Position numbers and translations under genes: made by a program | In this document: positions 44,316 through 53,210 of the stretch, piece after piece | Position numbering within the stretch: position 1 is the first letter of the stretch | Layout: each line of letters begins with the position of its first letter | Notes under the pieces: model-generated | The model's database searches: none | Seen by the model: only the letters and a program-made list of their open reading frames with translations | Told to the model about the DNA's origin: nothing | Origin: JANQNX01 sp965601665 | GTDB taxonomy: Bacteria > Pseudomonadota > Gammaproteobacteria > Eutrophobiales > Eutrophobiaceae | Assembly: GCA_965601665.1 (NCBI GenBank) | Contig: OZ271833.1 | Location: forward strand, 2,728,001-2,792,000 | Length of the DNA: 64,000 bases | Reading direction: 5' to 3'

Positions 44316-44635
44316 TGAGCAAGATACGTAAGGGTGACGAAGTTGTCGTTATTGCAGGTAAAGATAAGGGCAAACGTGGTGTTGTGCTCTCGGTTGATGC
44401 CACTTTTGACAAGGTGACCGTTGAAAACATCAATATGATAAAGCGTCATACCAAGGGTAATCCTATGCAGGGCGCACCAGGTGGCATTATTGAAAAAGAA
44501 GCCCCTATTGATGTTTCCAATGTTGCTATCTGGAACTCAGTAACCAATAAGGCTGATCGTGTTGGTTTCCGCTTCCTGGAAGACGGAAAAAAGGTACGTT
44601 ATTTCAAATCAAATAATGAAGTTGTAGACGTGTAA
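44315..44635 (+). CDS. rplX: 50S ribosomal protein L24
   Basis: A 106-residue assembly-initiator protein with an N-terminal KOW motif: KIRKGDEVVVIAGKDKGKRG. NMIKRHTKGNPMQGAPGGI follows. GGAGG lies 7 bp before the ATG. In E. coli the S8 operator lies at the rplX-rplE junction; I cannot recognise one here. Confidence 0.96.
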   Translation: MSKIRKGDEVVVIAGKDKGKRGVVLSVDATFDKVTVENINMIKRHTKGNPMQGAPGGIIEKEAPIDVSNVAIWNSVTNKADRVGFRFLEDGKKVRYFKSNNEVVDV

Positions 44636-44645
44636 AGGCAAAGCA

Positions 44646-45185
44646 ATGGCTAGATTACAGGAACACTATAAAAACAGCGTGGTGAAACAGCTGACCGAAC
44701 AATTCGGTTACAAGTCTGCCATGCAGGTACCAAAGATTACCAAGATCACCTTGAACATGGGTCTTGGTGAAGCGGTTGCCGATAAAAAAATTATCGAACA
44801 TGCAGTTGCGGATATGACCAAGATTGCTGGTCAGAAGCCAATTGTTACCAAGGCCAGAAAGTCTGTAGCGAACTTTAAAGTGCGTGAAGGCTGGCCTATT
44901 GGCTGCAAGGTGACTTTACGTCGCGAACGCATGTATGAGTTCCTCGATCGCCTGATTAGTATCGCAATACCACGTATACGCGACTTTCGTGGTCTTAATC
45001 CAAAGTCATTTGACGGACGTGGTAATTACAACATGGGGGTGAAAGAACAAATCATTTTCCCTGAAATTGATTACGACAAAATCGATACGCTGCGTGGTAT
45101 GGATATCACCATAACAACGACAGCTGAATCTGATGAAGAAGGTCGCGCGTTACTGGCGGCATTTAAATTTCCATTAAGGTCTTGA
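44646..45185 (+). CDS. rplE: 50S ribosomal protein L5
   Basis: A 179-residue 5S rRNA-binding protein of the central protuberance. Features: VPKITKITLNMGLGEAVADK, GWPIGCKVTLRRERMYEFLD and RGNYNMGVKEQIIFPEIDYD. Same length as E. coli (179). Confidence 0.97.
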   Translation: MARLQEHYKNSVVKQLTEQFGYKSAMQVPKITKITLNMGLGEAVADKKIIEHAVADMTKIAGQKPIVTKARKSVANFKVREGWPIGCKVTLRRERMYEFLDRLISIAIPRIRDFRGLNPKSFDGRGNYNMGVKEQIIFPEIDYDKIDTLRGMDITITTTAESDEEGRALLAAFKFPLRS

Positions 45186-45197
45186 GGTTGAATTGAT

Positions 45198-45503
45198 ATG
45201 GCTAAGGCATGCATGGTAAACCGTGAAAACAAGCGCCTGAAACTGGTTAACAAATACGCCAGCAAACGTGCTGAATTGAAAGCGATGATTAAAAACACGT
45301 CACTAAGCGAAGAAGATCGTAAGGCTGCGCGTGAAAAACTAAACAAGATGCCAAGGGATGCCAGTCCGTCCCGTTTACGTAACCGCTGCAACCTGACAGG
45401 CAGGCCACATGGTTACTATCGTAAATTTGGTTTGGCACGAAACAAACTTCGCGAGGCTGCGATGCGTGGAGACGTTCCTGGTCTGGTCAAGGCCAGTTGG
45501 TAA
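45198..45503 (+). CDS. rpsN: 30S ribosomal protein S14 (zinc-free form)
   Basis: A 101-residue S14 of the long, zinc-free (C-) type; no CxxC pairs are present. It ends SRLRNRCNLTGRPHGYYRKF...MRGDVPGLVKASW as in E. coli (101 residues). Needed for late 30S head assembly. Confidence 0.96.
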   Translation: MAKACMVNRENKRLKLVNKYASKRAELKAMIKNTSLSEEDRKAAREKLNKMPRDASPSRLRNRCNLTGRPHGYYRKFGLARNKLREAAMRGDVPGLVKASW

Positions 45504-45522
45504 TAACAGAGAGAGAATTAGC

Positions 45523-45918
45523 ATGAGTATGCAAGACCCTATTTCAGATATGTTGACCCGTATTCGTAATTCGCTGGAACGTGAAATGCGGGACGTGTCC
45601 ATGCCTTCATCCAAGTTGAAGGTATCTATTGCAGAGATTCTGAAGCAGGAAGGTTATATCTCCGATTATCGTGTTATCGAAGATAACAATAAACTTTCTC
45701 TGGTTATTGAATTGAAATACTTTGAAGGAAAACCTGTAATCGAAATGATCAAGCGCGTTAGCAAACCAAGCTTGAGGCAATATAAATCTACCACTGACTT
45801 GCCGAAGGTAATGGGTGGGCTTGGTGTTGCCATTATTTCAACAGCGAAAGGTGTAATGACCGATAAATCAGCACGTGAGCACGGCATCGGTGGTGAAGTG
45901 TTGTGTTACGTTTCATAA
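45523..45918 (+). CDS. rpsH: 30S ribosomal protein S8
   Basis: A 131-residue protein binding 16S helix 21; in E. coli it also represses the spc operon. The start is MSMQDPISDMLTRIRNS at 45523, matching E. coli MSMQDPIADMLTR. The frame is open further upstream, inside rpsN, and is rejected. The C-terminal STAKGVMTDKSAREHGIGGE signature is intact. Confidence 0.96.
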   Translation: MSMQDPISDMLTRIRNSLEREMRDVSMPSSKLKVSIAEILKQEGYISDYRVIEDNNKLSLVIELKYFEGKPVIEMIKRVSKPSLRQYKSTTDLPKVMGGLGVAIISTAKGVMTDKSAREHGIGGEVLCYVS

Positions 45919-45931
45919 GTGGATTTTAATT

Positions 45932-46465
45932 ATGTCTAGAATAGCCAATAACCCGGTTGCTATCCCCAGTGGTGTTAACGTCAATATCGCTGGCAATCTG
46001 ATTACTGTCAAAGGCAGTAAAGGTGAGTTGTCTCATAGCATTCACCCCCTGGTCAATGTGACCCAGGAAGAAAACGAGCTTAAAACCACTGTTAACAATA
46101 ATAGTAAACAGGCTAAGGCACTTTCTGGCACAACCCGTGCCTTGATTCAAAACATCGTCACCGGTGTGAGCCAAGGTTTTGAAAGAAAACTGGAAATTGT
46201 AGGCGTTGGTTATCGTGCTTCCGTATCTGGAAAGAACCTGAACCTGAGTCTCGGTTTTTCTCACCCGGTTGAATTTCCAATTCCGGAAGGTGTAACGATT
46301 GAAACCCCGAGCCAGACAGAAATAGTCATCAAAGGTGTAGACAAGCAACAGGTAGGGCAGCTTGCTGCAAATATACGTGCCTACCGTCCACCCGAGCCAT
46401 ACAAGGGTAAAGGCGTTCGTTATGCTGACGAACGAATTATTCGTAAGGAAGCTAAAAAGGCCTAA
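45932..46465 (+). CDS. rplF: 50S ribosomal protein L6
   Basis: A 177-residue protein near the sarcin-ricin loop. It starts MSRIANNPVAIPSGVNVN (ATG at 45932). The signature PEPYKGKGVRYADE and RKEAKKA tail are present. Length matches E. coli (177). Confidence 0.96.
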   Translation: MSRIANNPVAIPSGVNVNIAGNLITVKGSKGELSHSIHPLVNVTQEENELKTTVNNNSKQAKALSGTTRALIQNIVTGVSQGFERKLEIVGVGYRASVSGKNLNLSLGFSHPVEFPIPEGVTIETPSQTEIVIKGVDKQQVGQLAANIRAYRPPEPYKGKGVRYADERIIRKEAKKA

Positions 46466-46470
46466 TTGAT

Positions 46471-46824
46471 ATGAATAAGAAAACAGAAAGACTACGTCGC
46501 GCAAGAAAAGCCCGCGGCAGGATACAGAAGAAAGGTGAAGTTCGACTGTGCGTGCACAAGACGCCACGTCATGTATATGCCCAGGTGATCGCCCCGAATG
46601 GGTCAGAAGTCCTGGCCAGCGCATCTACGGTAGACAAGGAATTAAGAGGCCAGGTCAAACATGGCGGTAACGTTGAAGCTGCGGCAATCGTTGGTAAAGC
46701 GCTGGCTGAGAGAGCGAAGAAAGCCGGTGTATCCAGGGTCGCGTTTGATCGTTCGGGCTTCAAATACCATGGACGAATCAAGGCATTGGCCGACGCTGCA
46801 CGTGAACAAGGTATGGAATTCTAG
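46471..46824 (+). CDS. rplR: 50S ribosomal protein L18
   Basis: A 117-residue 5S rRNA-binding protein with a basic N-terminus (MNKKTERLRRARKARGRI), LCVHKTPRHVYAQVI, and a C-terminal FDRSGFKYHGRIKALADAAR. Same length as E. coli (117). Confidence 0.96.
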   Translation: MNKKTERLRRARKARGRIQKKGEVRLCVHKTPRHVYAQVIAPNGSEVLASASTVDKELRGQVKHGGNVEAAAIVGKALAERAKKAGVSRVAFDRSGFKYHGRIKALADAAREQGMEF

Positions 46825-46835
46825 GATAACTGATT

Positions 46836-47342
46836 ATGGCATTAGCAAATTCAATTACAGGCAATGAAGACCTGCAGGAAAAACTGGTAGCCGTTAACCG
46901 CGTTGCCAAAGTAGTCAAAGGTGGTCGTATTTTCGGTTTTGCGGCCTTGACCGTTGTTGGTGATGGCAATGGACGCGTAGGCGTCGGTCGCGGGAAATCC
47001 CGTGAAGTGCCTTTGGCTATCCAGAAAGCTATGGAAGACGCACGCCGAAACATGGTCAAGGTGCCACTAAATGAAGGCACACTGCATTACCCAATTACGG
47101 CTGAATTTGGTGCGGCAAAGGTATACATGCAGCCTGCATCTGAAGGTACAGGAATCATTGCCGGCGGCCCGATGCGGGCTGTATTTGAAGTCGTTGGTAT
47201 TCACAACGTGTTGGCTAAATCGAATGGTACAACCAACCCGATTAATGTTGTGCGTGCCACCATAGAAGGTCTTCGCTCAATGAAATCGCCCGAGCAGATC
47301 GCTGCTAAACGTGGCAAGAAAGTTGAAGAAGTGGTGAGCTAA
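46836..47342 (+). CDS. rpsE: 30S ribosomal protein S5
   Basis: A 168-residue fidelity protein. The dsRNA-binding-like N-terminal domain has LVAVNRVAKVVKGGRIFGFA and GNGRVGVGRGKSREVP. The second domain has SEGTGIIAGGPMRAVFEVVG. The spectinomycin-loop region (VAKVVKGG) looks wild type. rpmD starts at the next base after its stop. Confidence 0.97.
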   Translation: MALANSITGNEDLQEKLVAVNRVAKVVKGGRIFGFAALTVVGDGNGRVGVGRGKSREVPLAIQKAMEDARRNMVKVPLNEGTLHYPITAEFGAAKVYMQPASEGTGIIAGGPMRAVFEVVGIHNVLAKSNGTTNPINVVRATIEGLRSMKSPEQIAAKRGKKVEEVVS

Positions 47343-47531
47343 ATGGCAGCTAATTCTAAAATCAAGGTCACGTTGACCAAAAGTACAAACCGCCGCGAGG
47401 CTAAACATAAGGCCTGTGTTTCCGGACTTGGACTGCGCCGTATAGGTCACACCGTTACTATCGATGATACGCCGGAAAATCGCGGCATGATTAATAAGGT
47501 CAGTTACTTGCTGGCTGTCGAAGAGGCATAA
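47343..47531 (+). CDS. rpmD: 50S ribosomal protein L30
   Basis: A 62-residue small subunit: KIKVTLTKSTNRREAKHKAC and GLRRIGHTVTIDDTPENRGM. Typical L30 length (59 in E. coli). It starts at the base after the rpsE stop. Confidence 0.95.
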   Translation: MAANSKIKVTLTKSTNRREAKHKACVSGLGLRRIGHTVTIDDTPENRGMINKVSYLLAVEEA

Positions 47532-47534
47532 ACA

Positions 47535-47969
47535 ATGCGACTTAATTCAATTAAACCGCATCCTGATTCCGTATCAGCACCCAAGCGCCGAGGCCGCGGA
47601 ACTGGTTCAGGCCTGGGTAAAACGGGCGGTCGCGGTCATAAAGGCCAGAAATCACGTTCTGGTGGATACCACAAGGTGGGTTTTGAAGGTGGTCAGATGC
47701 CACTGCAAAGGCGCTTGCCGAAGATAGGTTTTACATCGCGTGTCGGCCGCGTCACTACCGAAATCCGTTTGAATGAACTGGTAAAGGCCAATGTTGATAT
47801 CGTCGATCTGGCGGCACTAAAGTTGGCCCGTTTGGTGAACAAGAATATTCAACACGTCAAGGTTATTGCATCGGGAACCATTGACAAGGCAGTAACGGTA
47901 AAAGGTCTGCGTGTAACCAAAGGTGCCAGGGCGGCTATCGAAGCAGCTGGCGGGAAGATCGAAGAGTAA
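47535..47969 (+). CDS. rplO: 50S ribosomal protein L15
   Basis: A 144-residue assembly protein with the Gly/Arg-rich N-terminus RRGRGTGSGLGKTGGRGHKG and GFEGGQMPLQRRLPKIGF. Same length as E. coli (144). The last base of its TAA is the A of the secY ATG. Confidence 0.97.
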   Translation: MRLNSIKPHPDSVSAPKRRGRGTGSGLGKTGGRGHKGQKSRSGGYHKVGFEGGQMPLQRRLPKIGFTSRVGRVTTEIRLNELVKANVDIVDLAALKLARLVNKNIQHVKVIASGTIDKAVTVKGLRVTKGARAAIEAAGGKIEE

Positions 47970-49300
47970 TGTCTGTATCGAATCCGGCAATTCCGGGCGG
48001 TTTGTCCGGCCTGGGGCAGTTAAAAGAGCTGCGTCAGCGCTTGCTATTTGTATTCATAGCGCTATTTGTCTATCGCATTGCGACTCATATTCCTGTGCCT
48101 GGCATTAACCCTGTTGCTCTGGCGCAGATGTTTGATCAGCAAAGCGGCACCATTCTGGATATGTTTAATATGTTTTCAGGCGGGGCACTTGGACGTTTTT
48201 CTGTCGTGGCACTTGGTATCATGCCGTACATTTCTGCATCTATCATTATGCAGTTGCTTGCCGTTGTAGAGCCAAAGTTAAAAGAGTTGCGCAAGGAAGG
48301 TGAAGCGGGACGACGCAAGATCACACAATATACGCGCTATGGCACCGTAGTCCTGGCAACATTCCAGGCATTTGGTGTTGCGGTAGCACTGGAAGGACAA
48401 CAGGGCGTAGTTATGGACCCGGGCGTTGGTTTTCGCGTAGTTGCAGTGACGACGCTGGTCACCGGAACCATGTTTCTCATGTGGCTCGGTGAACAAATAA
48501 CAGAGCGCGGTATTGGTAACGGTATTTCAATGATTATTTTTGCCGGTATTGTTGCAGGTTTACCTGCTGCGATCGGCGGCACACTTGAGTTGACGCGAAC
48601 AGGTGAGATGCATTTGCTTGCAGTACTTGGATTGTTTGCACTTGCAATTGTTGTTACCGGTTTTGTTGTCTTTGTTGAGCGAGGACAGCGCAGGATTACA
48701 GTGAACTATGCCAAGCGGCAGGTTGGAAGAAAGGTATATGGTGGTCAGGCCAGCCATTTGCCACTTAAGCTGAACATGGCCGGTGTTATACCGCCCATTT
48801 TTGCGTCCAGTCTTATATTATTTCCGGCCACAATTGCTGGCTGGTTTGCCAACAGTGAAGGCATGGGATGGCTGCAGGATATTGCGACGACGTTATCGCC
48901 CGGACAGCCGATATATGTCTTGTGTTATGCAGCAGGAATTATTTTCTTCTGTTTCTTTTACACTGCGATGGTATTTGACCCACGAGATACGGCAGACAAC
49001 CTGAAAAAATCAGGTGCTTTTATTCCTGGTATGCGGCCTGGTGAACAAACTGCCAACTATCTGGATAAGGTATTGACCAAACTGACACTGGCAGGCGCTG
49101 TTTATATTACGGCTGTTTGTTTGTTACCGGAATTTCTGATTGTGAAGTTTAATGTACCTTTCTATTTCGGCGGTACGTCACTATTAATCATCGTGGTTGT
49201 AGTAATGGATTTTATGTCACAGGTACAGGCACATTTAATGTCTCATCAATATGAAGGTTTGATGAAAAAAGCAAACCTCAAAGGACATACCCGTCGTTAA
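47969..49300 (+). CDS. secY: Protein translocase subunit SecY
   Basis: A 443-residue channel-forming protein with ten transmembrane helices. The plug-helix region is MFSGGALGRFSVVALGIMPY, and the conserved cytoplasmic loop ends with SGAFIPGMRPGEQTANYLDK. Length equals E. coli SecY (443). It works with SecE encoded at 22580 in the same block. Confidence 0.97.
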   Translation: MSVSNPAIPGGLSGLGQLKELRQRLLFVFIALFVYRIATHIPVPGINPVALAQMFDQQSGTILDMFNMFSGGALGRFSVVALGIMPYISASIIMQLLAVVEPKLKELRKEGEAGRRKITQYTRYGTVVLATFQAFGVAVALEGQQGVVMDPGVGFRVVAVTTLVTGTMFLMWLGEQITERGIGNGISMIIFAGIVAGLPAAIGGTLELTRTGEMHLLAVLGLFALAIVVTGFVVFVERGQRRITVNYAKRQVGRKVYGGQASHLPLKLNMAGVIPPIFASSLILFPATIAGWFANSEGMGWLQDIATTLSPGQPIYVLCYAAGIIFFCFFYTAMVFDPRDTADNLKKSGAFIPGMRPGEQTANYLDKVLTKLTLAGAVYITAVCLLPEFLIVKFNVPFYFGGTSLLIIVVVVMDFMSQVQAHLMSHQYEGLMKKANLKGHTRR

Positions 49301-49322
49301 TGTATCTGTTTGGAGATAGACA

Positions 49323-49436
49323 ATGAAAGTAAGAGCATCGGTAAAAAAAATGTGTCGTAATTGCAGGATCATACGACGAAACAGAACTGTACGTGTTATT
49401 TGCAGTGACCCGCGTCACAAGCAGCGTCAGGGCTGA
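49323..49436 (+). CDS. rpmJ: 50S ribosomal protein L36 (zinc-binding)
   Basis: A 37-residue protein. It starts MKVRASVKKMCRNC and ends DPRHKQRQG. The zinc ribbon is complete: C11, C14, C27 and H32 (the C+ form). GGAGA lies 7 bp upstream. Position after secY and before rpsM is the standard spc-alpha junction. Confidence 0.96.
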   Translation: MKVRASVKKMCRNCRIIRRNRTVRVICSDPRHKQRQG

Positions 49437-49462
49437 TTACTAAAGATTTGGAGAAATAATTC

Positions 49463-49819
49463 ATGGCTCGTATTGCAGGTGTAAATATACCGGACAACAA
49501 GCATCTCAGCATTGCACTGACTTACATCTATGGCATTGGTCAAACCCGTGCTTCGCAGATATGTAATGCAACCGGACTCGAAACCAACGTGAAGGTCAAC
49601 CAGCTGACCGAGGAAGAACTCGACAAGATACGTACAGAGGTTGGTAAATACAGCCTTGAAGGTGACCTGCGTCGCGAGGTTTCCATGAATATTAAGCGTT
49701 TGATGGATCTGGGCACGAACCGTGGTATCAGGCATCGTCGCGGTCTGCCCGTCAGAGGACAGCGTACGCAAACCAATGCTCGTACCCGTAAAGGGCCACG
49801 AAAAATGATTAAGAAATAA
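49463..49819 (+). CDS. rpsM: 30S ribosomal protein S13
   Basis: A 118-residue head protein contacting P-site tRNA. Features: MARIAGVNIPDNKHLSIALT, helix-two-turn-helix IYGIGQTRASQIC, and the C-terminal GLPVRGQRTQTNARTRKGPR. First gene of the alpha set. Same length as E. coli (118). Confidence 0.97.
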   Translation: MARIAGVNIPDNKHLSIALTYIYGIGQTRASQICNATGLETNVKVNQLTEEELDKIRTEVGKYSLEGDLRREVSMNIKRLMDLGTNRGIRHRRGLPVRGQRTQTNARTRKGPRKMIKK

Positions 49820-49835
49820 TTAGCGGATATAACAT

Positions 49836-50225
49836 ATGGCCAAAGCAACCACAAAAAGTCGTAAGCGAGTCAAGAAGACTGTCGTCGACGGCGTCGCGCA
49901 CATACACGCCTCTTTTAATAACACGATCATCACCATTACCGATCGCCAGGGCAACACGCTATCCTGGGCAACGTCTGGTGGTAGTGGTTTTCGTGGTTCA
50001 AGGAAAAGTACGCCTTTCGCTGCGCAGATCGCTTCACAAAAAGCAGGTGAGGTTGCCAAGGAGTTTGGTATGCAGAATCTGGAGGTCTTTATCAAGGGCC
50101 CAGGTCCAGGCCGTGAATCTGCAGTCAGGGCGCTTAACTCAATTGGCTTTAAGATAACCAATATCACCGACGTGACGCCGATTCCTCATAACGGTTGTCG
50201 CCCACCAAAAAAGCGTCGCGTTTAA
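49836..50225 (+). CDS. rpsK: 30S ribosomal protein S11
   Basis: A 129-residue platform protein. Features: GVAHIHASFNNTIITITDRQ, SGGSGFRGSRKSTPFAAQ and the C-terminal DVTPIPHNGCRPPKKRRV signature. Same length as E. coli (129). Confidence 0.97.
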   Translation: MAKATTKSRKRVKKTVVDGVAHIHASFNNTIITITDRQGNTLSWATSGGSGFRGSRKSTPFAAQIASQKAGEVAKEFGMQNLEVFIKGPGPGRESAVRALNSIGFKITNITDVTPIPHNGCRPPKKRRV

Positions 50226-50240
50226 TTCAGGAGTTTTTTT

Positions 50241-50861
50241 ATGGCACGTTATCTCGGACCAAAATGTAAACTTAGTCGTCGTGAAGGCACGGACCTGCTA
50301 TTAAAAAGCCGTGCGCGTTCAATCGAATCAAAATGTCAGATTGATAAAACGCCTGGCATGCAGGGAACACGACCAGGACGTATGTCTGACTATGCAACGC
50401 AGCTGCGTGAAAAACAGAAATTACGCCGCATTTACGGTGTTCTTGAAAAGCAGTTTCGTCGTTACTACAAGGAAGCGGCCCGTCGTAAGGGGTCAACTGG
50501 TGAAAATCTGTTGCAGCTCCTGGAATGTCGACTGGATAACGTTGTTTACCGCATGGGCTTTGGTTGCACCAGGAATGAGGCACGACAGTTGGTTAGTCAT
50601 CGATCTGTGATGGTTAACGATCAGGTGGTGAATATCCCTTCATACCAGGTTCAGCCTAGCGACAAGATTTCTATTCGTGAAAAAAGCAAAAAACAGCTGC
50701 GCATTCAGGATGCTTTGAACGTAGCTGAGCAATATGGACTTCCCGAGTGGGTAGATGTGAATACGAAGAGTATGGAAGGTGTTTTCAAGGCAGTACCGGA
50801 CCGCTCTGAATTACCTTCGGAAATAAATGAGCAGCTCGTAGTAGAACTTTACTCCAAGTAA
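50241..50861 (+). CDS. rpsD: 30S ribosomal protein S4
   Basis: A 206-residue primary 16S-binding protein, also the alpha-operon repressor in E. coli. It begins MARYLGPKCKLSRREGTDL; the S4 RNA-binding domain has LECRLDNVVYRMGFGCTRNE and VNDQVVNIPSYQV. Same length as E. coli (206). Confidence 0.97.
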   Translation: MARYLGPKCKLSRREGTDLLLKSRARSIESKCQIDKTPGMQGTRPGRMSDYATQLREKQKLRRIYGVLEKQFRRYYKEAARRKGSTGENLLQLLECRLDNVVYRMGFGCTRNEARQLVSHRSVMVNDQVVNIPSYQVQPSDKISIREKSKKQLRIQDALNVAEQYGLPEWVDVNTKSMEGVFKAVPDRSELPSEINEQLVVELYSK

Positions 50862-50884
50862 TAACGTGTGGAGGTTAAACACGC

Positions 50885-51880
50885 ATGTCATCGACATTTA
50901 ATGAACTATTAAAACCGCGAAGAGTTGATGTTGAACCCATCAGCAACACTTTCGCCAAGATTACGATAGAACCGCTTGATCGCGGCTTCGGTCACACGCT
51001 GGGTAATGCATTACGACGAGTTTTACTGTCATCAATGCCCGGTTGTGCAGTTGTCGAGGCAGAAATTGAAAATGTTTTACATGAATACACGACAATCGAT
51101 GGTGTACAGGAAGATGTAACTGATGTGTTGTTGAATCTTAAAGGTTTGGCAATCATGATGCATGCCAAGGATGAAGCAACTCTGAGCCTGAAAAAAAGTG
51201 GCCCTGGTCCTGTATATGCAAGCGATATTGCTGTCGACCATGATATAGAGATCAAGAACCCCGAGCATGTTATCGCTAACCTGACCAAGGCCGGCGAACT
51301 CAGCATGACCATGACGATTGCTCGCGGTCGCGGCTATAAGCCAGTTGTCATTGGCGGTACCGATGAAGAACAAACCATCGGTAGACTGAAACTCGATGCA
51401 TCTTTCAGCCCCATTAAGCGCGTTGCCTACGAGGTGCAAAGTGCCCGTGTTGAACAACGTACCAATCTGGATAAGCTGGTCCTGGAAATAGAGACCAACG
51501 GCACCATTGACCCTGAAGATGCAGTGCGACAGGCGGCAACCATTTTGCGCAGCCAGCTGGCTGTATTTGTTGATCTCGAGGCTGAAGAAGCGATTGAGGC
51601 AGCACAAACCAATGAGCCTGAAATTGACCCAATATTGCTACGCCCGGTCGATGATTTGGAGTTGACTGTACGTTCAGCTAACTGTCTGAAAGCAGAAAGC
51701 ATTTATTACATTGGCGATTTAATACAAAGAACGGAAGTCGAATTATTGAAAACGCCTAATCTTGGCAAGAAATCCTTAACAGAAATCAAGGATGTGCTCG
51801 CTTCACGTGGTCTGGCGCTGGGTATGCGACTCGAAAACTGGCCGCCACCGGGATTAAACATTAATAGAGAAACCGCTTAA
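50885..51880 (+). CDS. rpoA: RNA polymerase subunit alpha
   Basis: A 331-residue subunit. The N-terminal assembly domain has LDRGFGHTLGNALRRVLLSS. A linker at about 235-250 joins the C-terminal domain (VRSANCLKAESIYYIGDLIQ, then NLGKKSLTEIKDVLASRGL), which binds UP elements and activators. It ends LENWPPPGL plus a short tail. Length fits E. coli (329). Confidence 0.98.
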   Translation: MSSTFNELLKPRRVDVEPISNTFAKITIEPLDRGFGHTLGNALRRVLLSSMPGCAVVEAEIENVLHEYTTIDGVQEDVTDVLLNLKGLAIMMHAKDEATLSLKKSGPGPVYASDIAVDHDIEIKNPEHVIANLTKAGELSMTMTIARGRGYKPVVIGGTDEEQTIGRLKLDASFSPIKRVAYEVQSARVEQRTNLDKLVLEIETNGTIDPEDAVRQAATILRSQLAVFVDLEAEEAIEAAQTNEPEIDPILLRPVDDLELTVRSANCLKAESIYYIGDLIQRTEVELLKTPNLGKKSLTEIKDVLASRGLALGMRLENWPPPGLNINRETA

Positions 51881-51897
51881 TACAAGAGAGAATTACC

Positions 51898-52302
51898 ATG
51901 CGTCATCGTCAAAGTGGCCGAAAACTAAATCGGAACAGCTCGCACCGTACTGCTATGTTCAGAAACATGGCTGCGTCGCTTATGGAACACGAAGTTATCA
52001 AGACTACCCTGCCAAAGGCAAAGGAATTGCGTCGTGTAGCCGAACCATTAATAACTATGGCCAGGGATGACAGCGTAGCGAAACGTCGGCTCGCCTTCTC
52101 GCGCTTACGTAATCGTGATGTTGTAACCAAGCTATTTGATGAACTCGGCCCCCGCTACAAAGACAGACCAGGAGGTTACCTGCGCATTCTTAAGTGTGGA
52201 GTACGCACCGGTGACAAGGCGCCAATGGCAATTGTTGAATTGGTCGATCGTCCTGATATCGAAACTGCTGATGTAGAAGCCGAAAGCGCTGAACAGGACT
52301 AG
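51898..52302 (+). CDS. rplQ: 50S ribosomal protein L17
   Basis: A 134-residue protein: MRHRQSGRKLNRNSSHRTAM, then LMEHEVIKTTLPKAKELRRV and YLRILKCGVRTGDKAPMAIVE. Last gene of the 31.6-kb block; a strong terminator begins 20 bp after the stop. Confidence 0.97.
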   Translation: MRHRQSGRKLNRNSSHRTAMFRNMAASLMEHEVIKTTLPKAKELRRVAEPLITMARDDSVAKRRLAFSRLRNRDVVTKLFDELGPRYKDRPGGYLRILKCGVRTGDKAPMAIVELVDRPDIETADVEAESAEQD

Positions 52303-52321
52303 CCTAACTTTCTATCTATAA

Positions 52322-52347
52322 AACCGGGGCTTACCCCGGTTTTTTTT
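52322..52347 (+). terminator. Intrinsic terminator of the alpha operon
   Basis: The stem AACCGGGG / CCCCGGTT with a CTTA loop is followed by a run of T (eight T from 52340). This is the clearest rho-independent terminator in the window and marks the end of the ribosomal-protein block. Confidence 0.93.
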
Positions 52348-52394
52348 GCCTGTACCGTGTTGTCATCAGTTTCGTGCTTGTTAACATAAACAGC

Positions 52395-53117
52395 ATGATC
52401 CTCCTTTTTACAGACTATGGCGTTGACGGCCCATATCTGGGGCAGGTGCACTGCAAACTATTGCAAGCAGCACCGACAGTGTCCGTGGTTAACCTGATGG
52501 CGGATGCACCCAGAAACAATCCTCGTGCCAGCGGTTACCTGCTTGCCTCTCTAATCCAGCATATTCCTGAAAATGCTGTGATCTTTGCTGTTGTAGACCC
52601 GGGTGTGGGCAGCGGAAAGGATATTCCATCAATATTCAAAACGGATAGCCACTGGTTTGTCGGCCCGGATAATGGCCTGTTTGATATCTTGCTGAGACGT
52701 TATTCGTTAGTCAAATGCTGGGAGATACAGTCCGATGAAACAAATATCGCTGTTAGTTTTCATGGTCGCGATATTTACGCCCCGGTTTGCGCGCGACTTG
52801 CCAATAACGAACAGGTACCGGGAATAAGCAGACAGTGGCAGGATGCAAATCAGTGGCCTGATGACCTGTATGAAATTATTTATTGCGACCATTTTGGTAA
52901 TGCAATGACAGGTATACGTTCAACGATGATTGATCAATCAACGGTACTAAACATAGAAGGATCCAGCATTGCCCATGCAAACACGTTTTCTTCTGTAAAA
53001 AGGGGTGAGGCATTCTGGTATATCAATTCCAATGGTCTGGTAGAGATCGCGGTTAACCAGGGCTCAGCTGAAACAACGTTAGGCATTAGTATTGGCACCC
53101 TCATCACGGCTAACTAG
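52395..53117 (+). CDS. SAM hydroxide adenosyltransferase (DUF62 family)
   Basis: A 240-residue protein of the SAM hydrolase/halogenase (DUF62) family, whose members split S-adenosylmethionine into adenosine and methionine using water. Family motifs in order: FTDYG with D7, NPRASGYLL, VDPGVGS, VGPDNGLF, SFHGRDIYAP (H123) and YCDHFGNAMT. The catalytic Asp-Arg-His set of the hydrolases appears present. The ATG at 52395 gives the usual MILLFTDYG start; a TTG seven codons upstream is rejected. The physiological role of such enzymes in bacteria is poorly known. Confidence 0.85.
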   Translation: MILLFTDYGVDGPYLGQVHCKLLQAAPTVSVVNLMADAPRNNPRASGYLLASLIQHIPENAVIFAVVDPGVGSGKDIPSIFKTDSHWFVGPDNGLFDILLRRYSLVKCWEIQSDETNIAVSFHGRDIYAPVCARLANNEQVPGISRQWQDANQWPDDLYEIIYCDHFGNAMTGIRSTMIDQSTVLNIEGSSIAHANTFSSVKRGEAFWYINSNGLVEIAVNQGSAETTLGISIGTLITAN

Positions 53118-53210
53118 CTATCAATCTATAGAAACATACCTCCATACCTAGCTGGAAATTCAGTAAAGCTGGACTAAGATTTATATAAGTCCATTCGCCG
53201 GGGAAATAAA

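Noticed and set aside
44600..44700. S8 operator at the rplX-rplE junction
   Set aside because: This is where it lies in E. coli, but I could not fold a convincing S8-like helix from the sequence.
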